Positions 10,291 to 22,833 of a DNA stretch of 64,000 nucleotides are shown here, piece after piece (the stretch's first letter is position 1; every line of letters starts with the position of its first letter). The notes under the pieces were generated by a model that worked only from the letters and a program-made list of their open reading frames with translations, ran no database searches and had not been told where the DNA came from. This DNA is from Xylaria sp. FL1777 (taxonomy: Eukaryota; Ascomycota; Sordariomycetes; Xylariales; Xylariaceae): NCBI GenBank assembly GCA_022578965.1, contig MU400508.1, positions 62,001-126,000 on the forward strand, written 5' to 3'. The position numbers and the translations under genes were made by a program.

Positions 10291-11420
10291 ATGAAGACAT
10301 CTACCATCTTTCTCGCTTATACTGCTGCCCCAGCCCTTGCTCACCCGGGTATGGGTAGAGTCATGGCTGAGATCCAAGCCCGTGGGGATTTCGCGCTTGG
10401 TGCCCGTTCTAGTGCCCTCCTAGGCGACCTAGTCTCGGGCGCCCTCACAACCGTGGGACAAACTATCTCAGACATCCTCCAGGGAGAAACAAGCGCGGCC
10501 GACTCCAGTACTAGCGCTGCCTATAAACCTCCAGGAGCACTCGGCTCTAGTGCCTGCACAGCAGATCCTCTTTGTGTATGGTATTACGTTGCCACCCAGA
10601 TGTGGAGCGACTTCGCCGATGCCAACGGTTGCACCGACCTGGGTCGCGGTGCCATCCGCCAGGGATTCCACGATGCCGCCGCCTGGGACATATACTCCAC
10701 CTACGGCGGAGCAGACGGCTCCCTACTGCTGTCTGACGAGCTCAGCCGTAGCGAAAACCTCGGGCTCGCGGAGATCGGCGCCGCGACGAAGGCCTACTAC
10801 AACACCTTTCACCCATACGGCGCGGGCATGGCAGACATCATCCAGCTTGGCGCCCTCGTCGGGACAGTAGCGTGCCCGGGGGGTCCGCGCATCCGGGCCT
10901 TCGCCGGCAGGAAAGATAACGCCCGCGCCGCCCCCACGGGCAAGCTGCCTTTGCCCGCCATGGACGCGCCAACCCTCATCGGCCTATTCGTCAACAAGAC
11001 GTTCACGGCGAGCGACCTCGTCGCTCTCGTGGGCGCCCACACGGCCGCGAAGCAACGCTTCGTCGACCCGAGCCGTGCCAACGCGCCGCTGGACACGGAC
11101 CCGCAGATCTGGGACGCGTCGTTCTACGGCGAGACGCTGACGGGCGATAACAAGACCTTCTTCATCTTGCATAGCGACAAGGCGCTCGCCACTTACGGGG
11201 CGACCCAGGGGCAGTGGAAGGTGTTCGCTGGGACCGCTGGTCAGGCACTGTGGAGTCCTGTAAGTATTCTTTTCTTTGTGGTGTGATAAGTACCTACCTA
11301 TGCAGCTTGCTGACTTGGTTATATAAGGCTTACGCTCAAGCTTACTTCCGCATGAGTCTGCTTGGCGTCAACAACCTGAACCAACTTACCGAAATTACTC
11401 AAGTCATCCCTTCTCGGTAA
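10291..11420 (+). CDS. Secreted haem peroxidase (plant/fungal peroxidase superfamily, class II-like)
   Basis: Two exons, 10291-11259 and 11328-11420, give 353 residues. Residues 1-17 form a short signal peptide ending ALA-HP. The distal haem pocket is RQGFHDAA (Arg123, His127) and the proximal ligand lies in LVALVGAHTAAK (His250); a calcium-site-like GGADGSLLL follows the distal helix. This is the fold of the CAZy AA2 peroxidases, which use hydrogen peroxide to oxidise aromatic or other donors outside the cell. The intron join WSP|AYAQAYFRMS extends the protein into the expected C-terminal helix; reading through instead would stop at 11286. I see no clear Mn-binding site or exposed tryptophan of ligninases, so it is more likely one of the generic ascomycete peroxidases. 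Residues 18-85 before the catalytic domain are longer than usual and Ser/Ala-rich. Confidence 0.88.
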
Positions 11421-12827
11421 TAAGCGGAGTCCTTTCTTCATTTCTATGTAATACTGGATATTGTGAATATTTCTCACTCGCAGCTTGTACAATATGCGTT
11501 GCTGTTCGTGTACTTTCGGCTGGCGGATGGTGCGTAACGACTATTATTAGGCGGGGGTTGGGTTTGGGTTTGGATACAAGGGAATTTTTTAGGTGTATTA
11601 TAAGTGTTAGTATTATTGGTAGTATTGCGTTTCTATTGATGTCTTGGCTAGCCTAGGACTTATTGCTCGTTGGCGAGCTACGATTTTACACCAAACTGGA
11701 CGAAAACCTATTAAAAGTACAAATGAGTTTGATTATCCTCTCGTAGGTCTCTTCACTGATACATTGGCATGTATGTCTATTACTACGTGGAACTAATTAA
11801 ATACGACGCAAGAAAATGGAAGAGACCCTTTACATCATGGCAGTTCAAAGCATATCTGTCATGTGGCTCCAGAGTGTATTGAGATCTTCCATCATCAGGA
11901 ATTAAGTACAATTTGGTCTAAATTCGACTGAAACTTATCTATCGTAATAGTCTTCTGAGGTCTTAATGTTCGTTATGAACCTGAGGATGGTATTATGGTA
12001 TTGCCATTCCCGAGTCGCGGTCAGCAACCCTTAGACAGGCCGTTGAATAATTTAATCACTATTAAGGAAAGACATATGCATTTAGGCCTCTGTGATCTCT
12101 TTTACTCTCGATAAGTATTTATAGTAGTAATATTATAAGCCCCGAGCTGCGAACCATTGACACACCGGTAGGTAGTTGAAAGACCCTGTGCGGAGGGCCA
12201 TTACCACATAACACCGACAATCAAAAAAGAGGTGGGGTAAAAGACCAAACTAATGGCTTTTTTTTATACACATACTTACATTTAATTGAATTAATTCATC
12301 GTACGAATCTATATTTAATTGAATTAATCTGTTTATTTTTTTATTTATTTAGTTCTGGCTTTGTTAGAATGTTTGGTACTTGTAGCTTTTTGGTTTGTCG
12401 GTGGCATGTGGTAGTGGCCCACGGATAGGTGGGCCACTACCACATGCCACCGACAATCAGAAGTTCAAGATTTAATTGAAAAAAAAAGGTAGTATTATAA
12501 TTATTAATGCTATAATTACCCTTTTATCTAATTAGAATAAAATAAAAGGCTGTAATTGTGGTGTAATTGTAGTGTAATTGTGATAAATGCTGCTTTTTGG
12601 GCTTTCTGAATTTCATTTTCGTTTGTCGGTGTTATGTGGTAATGGCCCACCGTCACCCTGGCAAGGACGCCGGACGAAGAGCCCCACAGCGGAATGCGTG
12701 CGCGGCTTGCATCGGACATCTTAACTTCTCGACCTCGGGATTGAGAGTCTTAAGTCTCTCGAACGGCATTTGGACGATGTCTCTTCTCCCTTACTGTGTT
12801 AAATCGTTAACCGAATAAATCGATATT
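11421..12827. other. Intergenic region containing a palindromic repeat element
   Basis: AT-rich spacer. The first 770 bases hold nothing recognisable. From 12195 to 12650 lies a nested inverted-repeat element (separate entry). The last 175 bases are the upstream region of the fumarylacetoacetase gene. Confidence 0.6.
12195..12650. mobile_element. Nested palindromic, MITE-like repeat element (copy 1)
   Basis: Four related 26-28 bp arms are present. The outer pair, at 12195-12220 and 12623-12648, is a perfect inverted repeat of 26 bp beginning GGGCCATTACCACATAA. The inner pair, 12395-12422 and 12429-12456, is a perfect 28-bp palindrome with a 6-base spacer and differs from the outer arms at only a few positions. 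Between the arms the DNA is very AT-rich, with TTTAATTGAATTAAT repeated three times. No open frame for a transposase exists, and no clear target-site duplication flanks the outer arms. The arrangement could be two short elements inserted head to tail or one element with a duplicated terminus. A related copy lies at about 29760-30046. Confidence 0.7.
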
Positions 12828-14178
12828 ATGAGTTCCACCTGGGTACCTGACGTCTCCTCCGAGACCCCATTCTCCCTCGCCAACATCCCCTTTGGAATAA
12901 TCAGCACATCTGGCGACCCCGCGCCACATGCCGCTGTGGCAATTGGTCCTCATGTTCTGGACCTTAAGGCCCTGTCTACCCATGACAAGTTTATAGAGCT
13001 ATTCCCAGGCCTGAAAGGCAAAGAGAATGTATTCTCTGAACCAACACTCAACGCATTCGCAGCGTTGGGGCGGGGGGTACATCGAGATGTGCGGAATGCC
13101 ATACAGCGCCTTCTATCAGCTGAGACGACATACCCGGAGATACTGAAAGATAACGATGAATTAAGACAAAAAGCGCTTCTCCCTCAAAACAGTGTCAAGC
13201 TTCATCTCCCCATGAGCATCGGAGATTACACTGATTTCTATGCGGGATACCATCATGCTTTTGCAGCCGGCGTCCTGTTTCGCGGGCCGCAGAACGCTCT
13301 GCAGCCGAATTACACGCACCTACCCGTGGGGTATCATGGACGGGCTTCCAGTATCGTGGTGTCAGGCACACCTATTCGTCGTCCAAACGGGCAGATTTTG
13401 CTTGATCCCACTGCAGAGCCTAAGCGGCCTATCACAGGGCCGAGCAGGCGGGTAGATCTGGAGCTTGAATTGGGTTGCATCATCGCAACGCCAAATCGGA
13501 TGGGATCGCCCATCAAAATCGCCGATGCTGAAGATCACATTTTCGGGTACGTTCTTCTGAATGACTGGAGCGCACGCGACATACAAGCATGGGAATACGT
13601 CCCGTTGGGCCCATTTAACGGCAAGAACTTCGCCTCGACTATCAGCCCCTGGGTAGTCTTGGCTGACGCCCTGGAACCATTCCGAACAAAAGCAATTGAG
13701 AATCAAACGGTGATACAGGATTACCTAAGGGACGAAAGAGAAGACACAGTCTTCGATATTGAGCTAGAGGTCGATATTCGAAGTAGGTGGTGAACATGAT
13801 AATCGGGTAATGAAACTTCATGGCTAATTTTTTGTAGCACCCGAAGGAGATACAACAACGATTTGCCAGACTAGTTCAAAGAATCTGATGTGGTCATTCC
13901 CACAGATGATAGCTCACCACTCTTTGGGCGGCTGCCCGATGAACACCGGTGACTTACTCGGCTCAGGCACTATCAGCGGGCCGAACCCCCGAGAAAGCGG
14001 AAGTTTATTAGAGCTGAACAAAGGAGGTAAGGAGGATATTATGCTCTATGGTATGAATGTCCGTCGGTTCTTGAAGGATGGTGATACCGTTACAATCCGG
14101 GGTAGCTGTGGGAAGCCAGGGCAGAGGGTCGGCTTTGGCGAGTGTAGTGGGCGAATTGAAACTGCCCTGCCTCTATGA
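12828..14178 (+). CDS. fahA: Fumarylacetoacetase
   Basis: Last enzyme of tyrosine/phenylalanine (homogentisate) breakdown: it hydrolyses fumarylacetoacetate to fumarate and acetoacetate in the cytosol. Two exons, 12828-13782 and 13838-14178, give 431 residues, close to the usual length. The N-terminal SH3-like part is followed by the catalytic domain with DYTDFYAGYHHA (catalytic His and metal-binding Asp region), LPVGYHGRASS, ELELGC, NDWSARDIQAWEYVPLGPF and, in exon 2, LLGSGTISGP and VGFGECSGR, all hallmark blocks. The intron at 13783-13837 joins VDIR|TPEGDTT; reading through gives an early stop. The gene lies about 10 kb from homogentisate dioxygenase on the opposite strand, with a Zn2Cys6 regulator between. 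Maleylacetoacetate isomerase is not seen in the window. The name follows the Aspergillus gene and rests on family identity. Confidence 0.93.
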
Positions 14179-15593
14179 TGAGGCGATAAGAAATGGGACT
14201 CCATCTCATGAAGGATCTCCTAGATAGTGTACCGGTATTGCCGAAAACGCCTCGTGGATGGCTAATATTAAATCTGAACGTATCTATCATGAATCAACTT
14301 CGGCATAAGCAAATATCACTTGATGATGCTTGAATCTTCGTAATGTGAATGAATTATAGTATTAGAAACCTACCATAACCTCTCGTATAAAAATTAGACA
14401 ATAGAACTTCCTCTAATATCTGTAACCCACAAACTCTGTATCGTTGTGATTTCTAGAGTAAAAGGCAGCAGCTTACGCCCCTCGAAATTCTATAGTCTAC
14501 AGTATAATTAGTAGGCAAATACTGTATATAGGATTTCTGTTCCAGGGGCCATTGCTGCTTTTCGGCACCTACCTATTATAGCTAAGTGAAGGGACTATAA
14601 ACAAGATATGCTAAAAGTGTAAGGATCTATTGGTATTGTGACCATTTCCTTTTCCTATTACATCATAAAAGCAAAAGAAAAGCAAGTTAATCGTAGTGAT
14701 GGATATAATTAAATAGACTGAATACTTGTCACAACTTGATGCTAATGACGTTGCTAGCCTCATATGGCACGGTACCGTACGCAGTATATGGGTATGGATC
14801 TCTCGGCGACCCTGACACTCGGTAACGATTATCGCCGTTCTTAGCAGACACAGCACACATCGCACGATATGCCCACGTGGTATTTTAAGAGGCTTTTGTG
14901 CTAATGCCTGACGGGTAAATTAAGCTACAAATTAGGGCGAATAGGTTAATTTGTCTGCATCAACAGTAAGGGAAAGATCAGATCTTGTTACTGTTTCTTG
15001 TTTTCAGAGTTGAAGGCTTGCAGAACCAAGGATTCGATTTTCAGCTGAAGCATGTTATCGTAAGTCTATACGTGCCTCCCTGGTGCTTTCCCGCTTCTAA
15101 TGCCTCGAAACGGTTTAGGTCGGCGATTCGGAAGCTGGGGATCGTCGCGGAATTTTCGGTACACTAGTAGCGTACCTACACTAGCCTGTAAGTTGCATGG
15201 TGCCCGGCCAGTGCTGCATACTACACTACCTTACTCGTATACCTAATGGGTACCCGAGGCAGTGCCCGAGGCAGTGGGCGAGGCCACCAAGACACCTGTA
15301 AAATGCGAGTGTACACTACCTAGGTGTGTACCGTGCCGTGTACTGTGCGGTAACCTGCGCAATACGCTACTGCGTAATGCCTAGGAAGAGATTGGCACAA
15401 ACCCGGGGAAGGATGTATAGCGTAATAGCGTAGGGATATTCATTAGAACCTGCGGGCTTTCTCACCGTCTCCAACACGCTCCCCTCTCTCCTACTGCTTT
15501 GCTTATACGGACAGATCCCGCGGCCATGACGCTTGCCATGCTTGCGACGCGAATGCGAGAGAGGAATGAAACAGCAGTAGAAGATCTAAGGGC
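14179..15593. other. Intergenic region, 1.4 kb
   Basis: No gene supported. An AT-rich first part is followed by a stretch rich in TACCT/AGGTA motifs (15160-15420) with a 12-base direct repeat CCCGAGGCAGTG at 15253-15276. The last 120 bases are the leader of the regulator gene. Confidence 0.5.
15253..15276. repeat. 12-bp tandem repeat, two copies
   Basis: CCCGAGGCAGTG occurs twice in direct succession, followed by a partial third copy GGCGAGGC. It lies in the upstream region of the Zn2Cys6 regulator gene. Confidence 0.5.
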
Positions 15594-18356
15594 ATGGAGT
15601 TTTTCGAGAATCAAGTTGGCGAGGTGCGATTCCTGACCACGCTCCCCGATCCTCCTACCACCGCCAACGTCGTGCCCCCCATCACGCCTGGCGCCTCGTC
15701 CCCAACAGCCATCGCGACGATAACGAATGTGGGCAGCGCCGAGTCTCTGGCTGTCGACGCGTCCTCGAGCCACAATCCTCCGCCTTACTCGGCGCAACGG
15801 ACACAGTCACGCCAGAGCATCAGTAAGCCCGACAAGAGGGCGACGAAGAAGAAGCCTCCCCCCTCCGCCACGCGACATGACACCGTAACATCGTCCACAA
15901 CTCCATCCGTATCCGCGTCAACGCCGGGCGCGCCAACACCGGCTTCGATTGTCGGCGCAAAGCGGAAAACCCCCGGCGGCGGTGATGTTGATGACGACGA
16001 CGACGAATCGCCGAACGCTCCCAGATCCGGGCCCCAGCAGAGGAGCAAGCGAAATCGATACATCTCCATTGCTTGCAATGAATGTAAGCGTCGTAAGATC
16101 AAATGCAATGGAGAGACCCCCTGTGGCCGGTGTGGTCACCTCAACCTGCAATGCCTGTATGCCCCGAATTGCTGCGCCAGCAGCCTCAAGGACTCGGACG
16201 AGTTCAAGCAGATGGCCGCTCAGGTGACCCATCTACAAGAGCAGGTCGACACTCTGTTTAACAACCTGAATGCTCTGCGGGCCGAGACTTTGCGAGCAGG
16301 TGGCCCTCTATACCAACCTGACCGCACCCTGACTGGCCCCTCGACCTCCAGCACACCGACCTCGACCACCATGACGATGCTACCGCAACCACGTCAGCCT
16401 CCTTTTGCCTTCCGAGGGCCTACGAGTAACCGCTTTAGCCTCGACGTTGCGAAGAACACCTTACATAAGATGGGATACTCCTACCCCAGCGACAATACCG
16501 ATGCAAACGGTCACCCCCAGGAGACACCCAGCGCATCACCCAAGCTGGCGTCTCAGACCATCCCCTCTGCCGAGGCCTCTACGGCAGATGCGCTATGGGA
16601 ACTTGACAAGGATGAAATGATTCGTTTGTGTCGGATCTATGAAGAAGAGGTTGGCATCATGTACCCCGTTCTTCGTATCGAGTCAATCATCTCCCACGCC
16701 AAAACGCTAGCTACATGGATGGCGGCCGCTAAGAAAAGTGGCTTTGCGGATGGTCAAGATGGTGGTATCAACGACCCGAACACTTTGCTATTAAAGATCG
16801 TCTTGTGTGGTGGGTTGCTTGTCGAAGGCCATGGAAATAGTGCACAGGCTCAAAGGATTTTCGCCGGTATCAAGCCTATTGCGAATAGAATGCTAATGAG
16901 CGATCCTCCAAATGTCCAGAATCTACCTTTTCTGGCTCTGGTTGTATGTCCGCTCTTCTTTTCCGAGATAGTCTCCGTCATCTCAATATTCTGTGATCCT
17001 GCATTTGGCAATGACTAACGGGTTTAGGCCGGATATCATTTCCTTTCGGCTGACGAGGTCTTATGTTGGCGTGTCATGGGTCAGGTTGTGCGGCTTTGTC
17101 TCGAACTAGGTCTTCACCGACGCGCTATCGTCGAACAGATCAAAGATGACGAAGAACGCAGCCTGGCTATTAACACATTCTGGAGCGCGTACGTTCTGGA
17201 TCGGCGCTGGGCATTCTCTGCTGGCCTTCCCTATGTAGTGCCAGACGAGGAGATAGACCCAGATTTACCCTCTCCGGTAAGTGGAATTGCGACCCCAAAG
17301 GTGCACGAAATGATCGGAGTCATTTCTTGATTTCTAACCACGCCCACTCTAATTCTCTAATGCTTATCATGTTAGGTACAGCACCCTTTCCTGGTGATGA
17401 TGATAAGATATTCGAAACTCAGCGGAAAAGTGTGGCGCTTCGTTCGACATTTCGACTCGGACGTAACCATGGATGGCCCCGTAGATGATATTGAAGACTT
17501 GGACCAGCTGATCAAGAAGTGGTATAACGAGCTACCAAAAGAAGTCCAGCTGGATCTTTCTGACTGGGAAGATTTACCCCAGTATTTAAGCCCACCCGTG
17601 AATTCACAAAAGGAGTATGATATCCAGCGTCTACAAATTTGGACTTGGCTGCGATACAACCAAATTCGAATGTGGCTCCACACCCCTATCCTTCACACGC
17701 ATAGCAGCATCATGGACAATTTACGTTATGCCGAGATTGCTGTCAAGCTGGCCAAAAACACAATTCGGTATCTTGCGCACCTCAACAACACCACGAATGT
17801 CTACCGGAGAATGCAGATATTCTATCACCAGTTCCTGTCATCAGCTATTACCATATTGTTTGTGGCGTCTTGTCACGCGCCGGTGAATTTCAGCTCGTCG
17901 TGCCGGGATGAGTTTTACATGGCCTTAGAACTCCTCAAAGACATGTCGGCGAAGTCGTGGGTATCAAAGCGTCTCTGGGGCACGGTTAAATCCTTACGAG
18001 ATGTGGCTCCTCGACTTGGGCTTGCCGAGGATCCCCACTCGAGTGCTGCGCTCACAATGGCCGGCTTGGCCACCGGTCATAGCCAGACAAGGCCAGGTCC
18101 CTCGACGAGCTCTCCTTTTGCTCATGCCCTCCTGGTTCCGCCATCCCCAGGGTTCGACGGTATGCAAACTGGAATGCAGATGTCCAGCGAGATGTCAAGG
18201 ATATTCGAAGGTGTCTCGGGTAAACACACCCAGTTACATGATGGCCTGGGACACACCGATCCGAATGCTGTGGGAGCGACTGTCGGCCCGGGTGCACCAG
18301 CTATGCCCTTTGCACCTCGCAGTACTGTGTATCCGTCTTTTAGAGATACGTTTTAA
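15594..18356 (+). CDS. Zn(II)2Cys6 fungal-specific transcription factor
   Basis: Three exons, 15594-16943, 17028-17276 and 17376-18356, all joined in phase 0, give 859 residues. The binuclear zinc cluster is complete, with cysteines at 161, 164, 171, 177, 180 and 187 (spacing C-x2-C-x6-C-x5-C-x2-C-x6-C), preceded by a basic and Ser/Thr/Pro-rich region with an acidic run (DVDDDDDES). A short coiled coil follows at about residues 204-230 (THLQEQVDTLFNNLNALRAE), suggesting a dimer. The middle homology (fungal_trans) domain spans about residues 330-720 and includes GQVVRLCLELGLHR. The protein is nuclear and would bind CGG-type half sites. It sits between fumarylacetoacetase and a methyltransferase/monooxygenase pair; it could control either or none. 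Splice sites have good donors and a CTAAC branch site before exon 2. Confidence 0.9.
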
Positions 18357-19926
18357 TATGGAGCATGGATATGTTTAAATCTGAAGGAATAGATAACGGG
18401 GATATCTATAACGAGTCATATGTATGTCTTCGTTTTTATATAAGATCAAATAATCTCGTAATGTATTCATACACATGTCTACCGAAATGCTGTTAAAGCT
18501 GGTAAGCGTGAATCTATTGTTAAAGGTACATGTAAGCCATTGATGGAACCGCTTAAGGAAAACAAAAGCCTTGAAATACCTACTTACTACTGTACATATC
18601 CCCGAAGACCATTGAGGGATATAAAAGGTGTTTTGAAAGTCCAGTCAATCGTAGAGACCTGATTTACTTGGTAGTCTAGTGGCGACTTATAGACCAGCTT
18701 CTGATAGGTGGACGTACATACGATTGACCTTGTAGGTAGTTTATGGTGGGTAAATAATTCACCGTGACAAGTTCAGCTTGAAGTAATGTACAGTACTGGT
18801 TTTTATATGCCGGTAGTTCGTGGAAAGGGGTTCAATAGGTGAGTACAACACGCCCATACCTGGCTGGGACTTATTTATACAACACCTAGCCGAGACTTGT
18901 TCTCCAATAATATTTTGTAGACTACCCGTACTTACATGTAGTGTCGACATTCTGTAAGTGGAGATCATCACTCGTACCATTGCCCACGTATGTCATGGCA
19001 TGATCCTAGTTTCATTAGACTAAAGATAGTATACCTTAGGGCTCTGATCAGGGCAGGAATTCTTGTTTCATATAGTGAGATATTGATCTACATGTATTTA
19101 GAGTAATTATTGTGACAAATATACTGCAAGTTTGAAGTATATCGGTTAGCGGGAGTACTTAGTAGGTATGTGCCTGTATACAATTACATGGGTCTAGGGC
19201 GTTAGCGCTAAGCTACTCCCTACGCAAAAGGCCTGCGCAGTATGGAGGTACACTACGAGTATCTATTGCGTAGACTAGAAATTAGACTTAATGGCTCGGC
19301 TCCTTTCATCCGACTTCATCTGCATCGTTCTCGACGTAGTTTGCAACAACGTTTATGCGTACGTAGCACATGGCAAGGCCCGGGGTCGATGCGGCTACGT
19401 GGGCGTATAACAGGTGAGGCATGTTCCCTGAGAAGTTCTTCGGTAGTTCTCACGGCATCTCTCTATCTGATACCATCTACTTAATTCCCACCTTATCTTT
19501 ATTTTGTGGATAGCACGGTATCCGGAGCACCACCCAGATCTCAATAACCACGATAACCAATGTGAGACGGATGCGTTACATCCATCCTACCTCTTACTGT
19601 ATGCTGGCCGGCCCCTCGCTTACATATTCATGTTTCTTTTCTCGGGATCGACGGGCCACGTTATCGTCAGACCTGGCAGAAGGTAGCAGCAGCAGCAGCC
19701 CCATCCGGCAATGCTGACTTGATGCCTCATTCCATCTCCGTGACCCCCAAGCCCCCCCAAGACTTGCAGCACCAGACGCCGCTTAGCCAGCATTCCTCGG
19801 TCAGACTAACACCCGTGTGAATGACTGCCGTCCACCGCGTCGACTATGGCCAGGTAGCGCTGTCTCGTCACAGTCCTGCCCAGCACACTGCAGCCAAGAT
19901 CAGCCCACCGGGGCCCATTCCTCACG
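18357..19926. other. Intergenic region, 1.6 kb, no gene seen
   Basis: AT-rich near the regulator gene, then GC-richer towards the methyltransferase gene, with AGC trinucleotide repeats at about 19686-19700. Open frames of 60-80 codons on both strands lack coding features. Confidence 0.5.
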
Positions 19927-21061
19927 ATGGCCATCGACAGCGTCCCCGCCAGATCCGGTAGGGGGAACAGCTTCTTAACATCAGCCCTACGCTTTGCAGG
20001 CTGCGACTACGACTGTCGCTCTGCAACACCGACTTCACAAAGCAATCACACGCATGGTGGCGCCGTATCGGCCGGGGGGAGGTATATGCATACGCTTCCA
20101 GCAGACGTGGAGTCTGCCAGGACCCTGTTGGAGGAGTACAGTGGCATTCGTGCCGAAGATGTGGACCGACACGTCTACCAAATGGTACGTAATCTCCTGC
20201 GGCTCGTCGATGCATACGTTGTGCGTCGAGTTGAGTTGTCTCTTATGTATCACCCTGCGTTTCACCGGCCGGCGGTTTTGCATATTCAGGGGGCCCGGGG
20301 AAATATCAAGTCCAAAACTATAGACATGACGCTCACAGCTCCTACGAATAATATAGCGCGATGAGCTCTGGGAAGTGTATCCATACGCATGCGTCGGGCG
20401 CTTCCGTTTCCTGTCCTTCGAATTCACCGCGGACGCCTACTACCAAGCAGCGCTCTTCCGGCTCCTACAGGCCCAGACCGAGTCCGAGCCCGACGATAAG
20501 GAGACACGCCTGCTGGATGTAGGCTGTTGCATAGGCCAGGTGCTGCGTCAGCTTGCCTTCGACGGTGTGGAGTCTTCGCGGCTCTATGGGACCGATATTG
20601 AGCCTCGCTTCCTGGATATCGGGTACGACCTGTTCCGCGACCGGGCCAAGTTTAAAGGCGACTTCGTGGTCGGCGATATGTTGAAGCAAGGAGAAGACGA
20701 CGAGAGACTCGATGTATTCGATGGGAAGATGACCTTTATCCATGCCACTAGTTTCTTTCACCTCTTCACGTGGAACGACCAGGTGCGCGTGGCGACCCGC
20801 ATGGTGCGGTTCCTGCAGCCAGAACGCCAAGACGTCATGATCTTCGGCCGCCAGGTCGGCACCACGCTGCCCAGGAATAATGGCAAGGCCGGGAGCGACA
20901 AGGTCTACCTACATAACGCGGATAGTTGGCAGAAGCTCTGGGACGAGGTCGGGGAGCGTACTGGGACGAAGTGGAAGACCACCATGGAACCGACGGAGAC
21001 AATAGAAACTGGCATAGAAAGCTCATTGAGGAAGATGACCTTCTGCGTCTCGAAGGGATAA
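19927..21061 (+). CDS. Class I SAM-dependent methyltransferase (fungal secondary-metabolism type)
   Basis: Two exons, 19927-20184 and 20357-21061, in phase 0. The joined frame reads VDRHVYQM|RDELWEVYPYACVGRF, which restores the conserved start of this methyltransferase family. Motif I is LLDVGCCIGQ, followed by LYGTDIEPRFLDIGYDLFRD (acidic ribose-binding post-I region) and SFFHLFTWNDQ. Members of this family methylate small molecules, often in polyketide or indole-terpenoid pathways; the substrate is unknown here. The most upstream start gives 320 residues, but the first 50 residues look poorly family-like; the alternative ATG at 20086 (MHTLPADVES) fits better, or a further 5' intron is missed. 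The C terminus ends soon after the last strand and lacks the usual WxNPxARRLRF-like tail, so it may be slightly shortened. An FAD monooxygenase gene follows tail to tail. Confidence 0.8.
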
Positions 21062-21580
21062 CGCTTTGGAACGGGTTAGATCAGGAAATGCTCCCCGTTT
21101 TCTTGTTTTTGGAATAGCATTGCAAAGGAGTTAGTTAGTACACGTAGCATCTTGGATGGGGTTTAGGAGCACCTATTAATCGATATTGGATATTAAATTC
21201 ATTTATTTTTAGCTCTGGTGCTTCATGAGGTTTAATGAGGTTACATAGGAGCTAAAGCTGCTTGTTGTTCGTTATTGTTTTACTTAATGCTAGAAATAAG
21301 TATGGTATTTCATCATCATCGATTCATTAAGTTTGGTGTTACAGTGGTTAACTTTGTTATAAAATAACAGATCTCATCCCTGCTTACACGACCAACAAGA
21401 AGTATGTAGTATCATGGCTGTTTTCACAATGCCTAAAGCTCAATCAAGGATACCTATTTCTTTACATCATTACTTTTATTATTTTAACGTGTAAATTTCA
21501 AGCAACCATATTCCCATAGGGCATCGCCGTACACGAAGAAGCCGGAACATCATGCTCAAAGCACTCAGATTTCCGAGTAT
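21062..21580. other. Intergenic region between convergent genes
   Basis: AT-rich spacer of about 520 bases between the converging methyltransferase and monooxygenase genes. Nothing recognisable. Confidence 0.5.
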
Positions 21581-22797
21581 TTAGCTACGTAAATTCAACT
21601 CTGGGTATTCCGGAATCTTCACCCTACCTGAATTCTCCGAGAAAAGTCTCGCCAGCAGATCCACGATGCGCAACTTCGCGAGTAGCCAGATTACCGATGT
21701 CAAGATCCAAAGACCCCAGCGCGTCTGCGCATATACGATGCGCGGGAAACCAGGGAGGATCTTCTGCGCCTCGTCCACAAACGGGCGCACACCACGCGCA
21801 TACGACGTCAACGCCTCGGGCACGCCATCACGGCCGCCATGCCTCGCGAGCTCGCCGGCGAGGATATACGCACCCGTTAGACTCAGGGTGGTCCCCATCC
21901 CCGTGATTGGACTAGGACAATATCCCGCGTCGCCGAGCAGCGCCACACGTCCGACGGCGAGCTTCTCGCACCGCACCTGGCCGATCTCAGTGGCGTAGAA
22001 GTCCTCGTCGCGCGTCTTATTCTTTAACGCATCGACGAGCTCGTCGACGCGCCACCCGTGCTGGTCGGCAAAGGCGCGCACAAACGCATCCTTCTGCGCG
22101 GCGAGGGACCCCGCCATGGCCGTGTACACCCCGTACGCGTTCCTCCTGCGGCTCGTCTGTATGGCCATGTAGACCTGCGTGGGCGCCTTCTCGTCCGCCG
22201 AGCGCGTGAAGACGCCCCGCTGCCCCGGCATCATGTGCACCGTCATCCAGCTGTCGTCGCGCGGGGCGCGCGGCACCAGATACAGCGCCGTGTAGATGCC
22301 CAGCGGCCGGAAGCACGCGTCGCTGGCGTCCTTGCCGCCGAGGATCATGCGGCGCGTGCGCGACGCCTGCCCGTCGGCGCCCACCACGAGGTCGTACCGC
22401 GCCGTGCGGCCGTCCGAGAAGGTCACGTCGACGGCGTCGGCGTCGTGCTGCGAGAGCCCCGTCACCGTCACGCCGAACTCGTAGCGCACGTTGCCGCTGC
22501 TCACGACGTCCGACACGGCCGGCGCCTCCTGCCGCTTCTCCTCGTCGTCGTCGTCCTTGTCCGTGCTCCAGTCGAGACTGGCCCTGTATAGCACGTCCAC
22601 GAGGTCCCCGCGCATGACCTCGTACTCGCTCGTCATCGTCTGCGCGCCGTGGCCCGAGTCGTTCTTCCCGAACGTCGCGAACGAGCGCCCGCGCGCGTCC
22701 ACGAAGGACACGCCTTGCTCCGGCACCGCGCGTTTGCGTATTGCGTCCATCACTGGATCGCGAGACCGACATTATTGATTAGTGCGTGTTTAGACAT

Positions 22798-22833
<36 letters not shown>

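Noticed and set aside
22017..22772. 251-codon minus-strand frame and a 177-codon plus-strand frame inside the FAD monooxygenase gene
   Set aside because: Extremely Arg/Ala-rich or His/Arg-rich shadow translations of a GC-rich exon; the real frame has all FAD-binding motifs.
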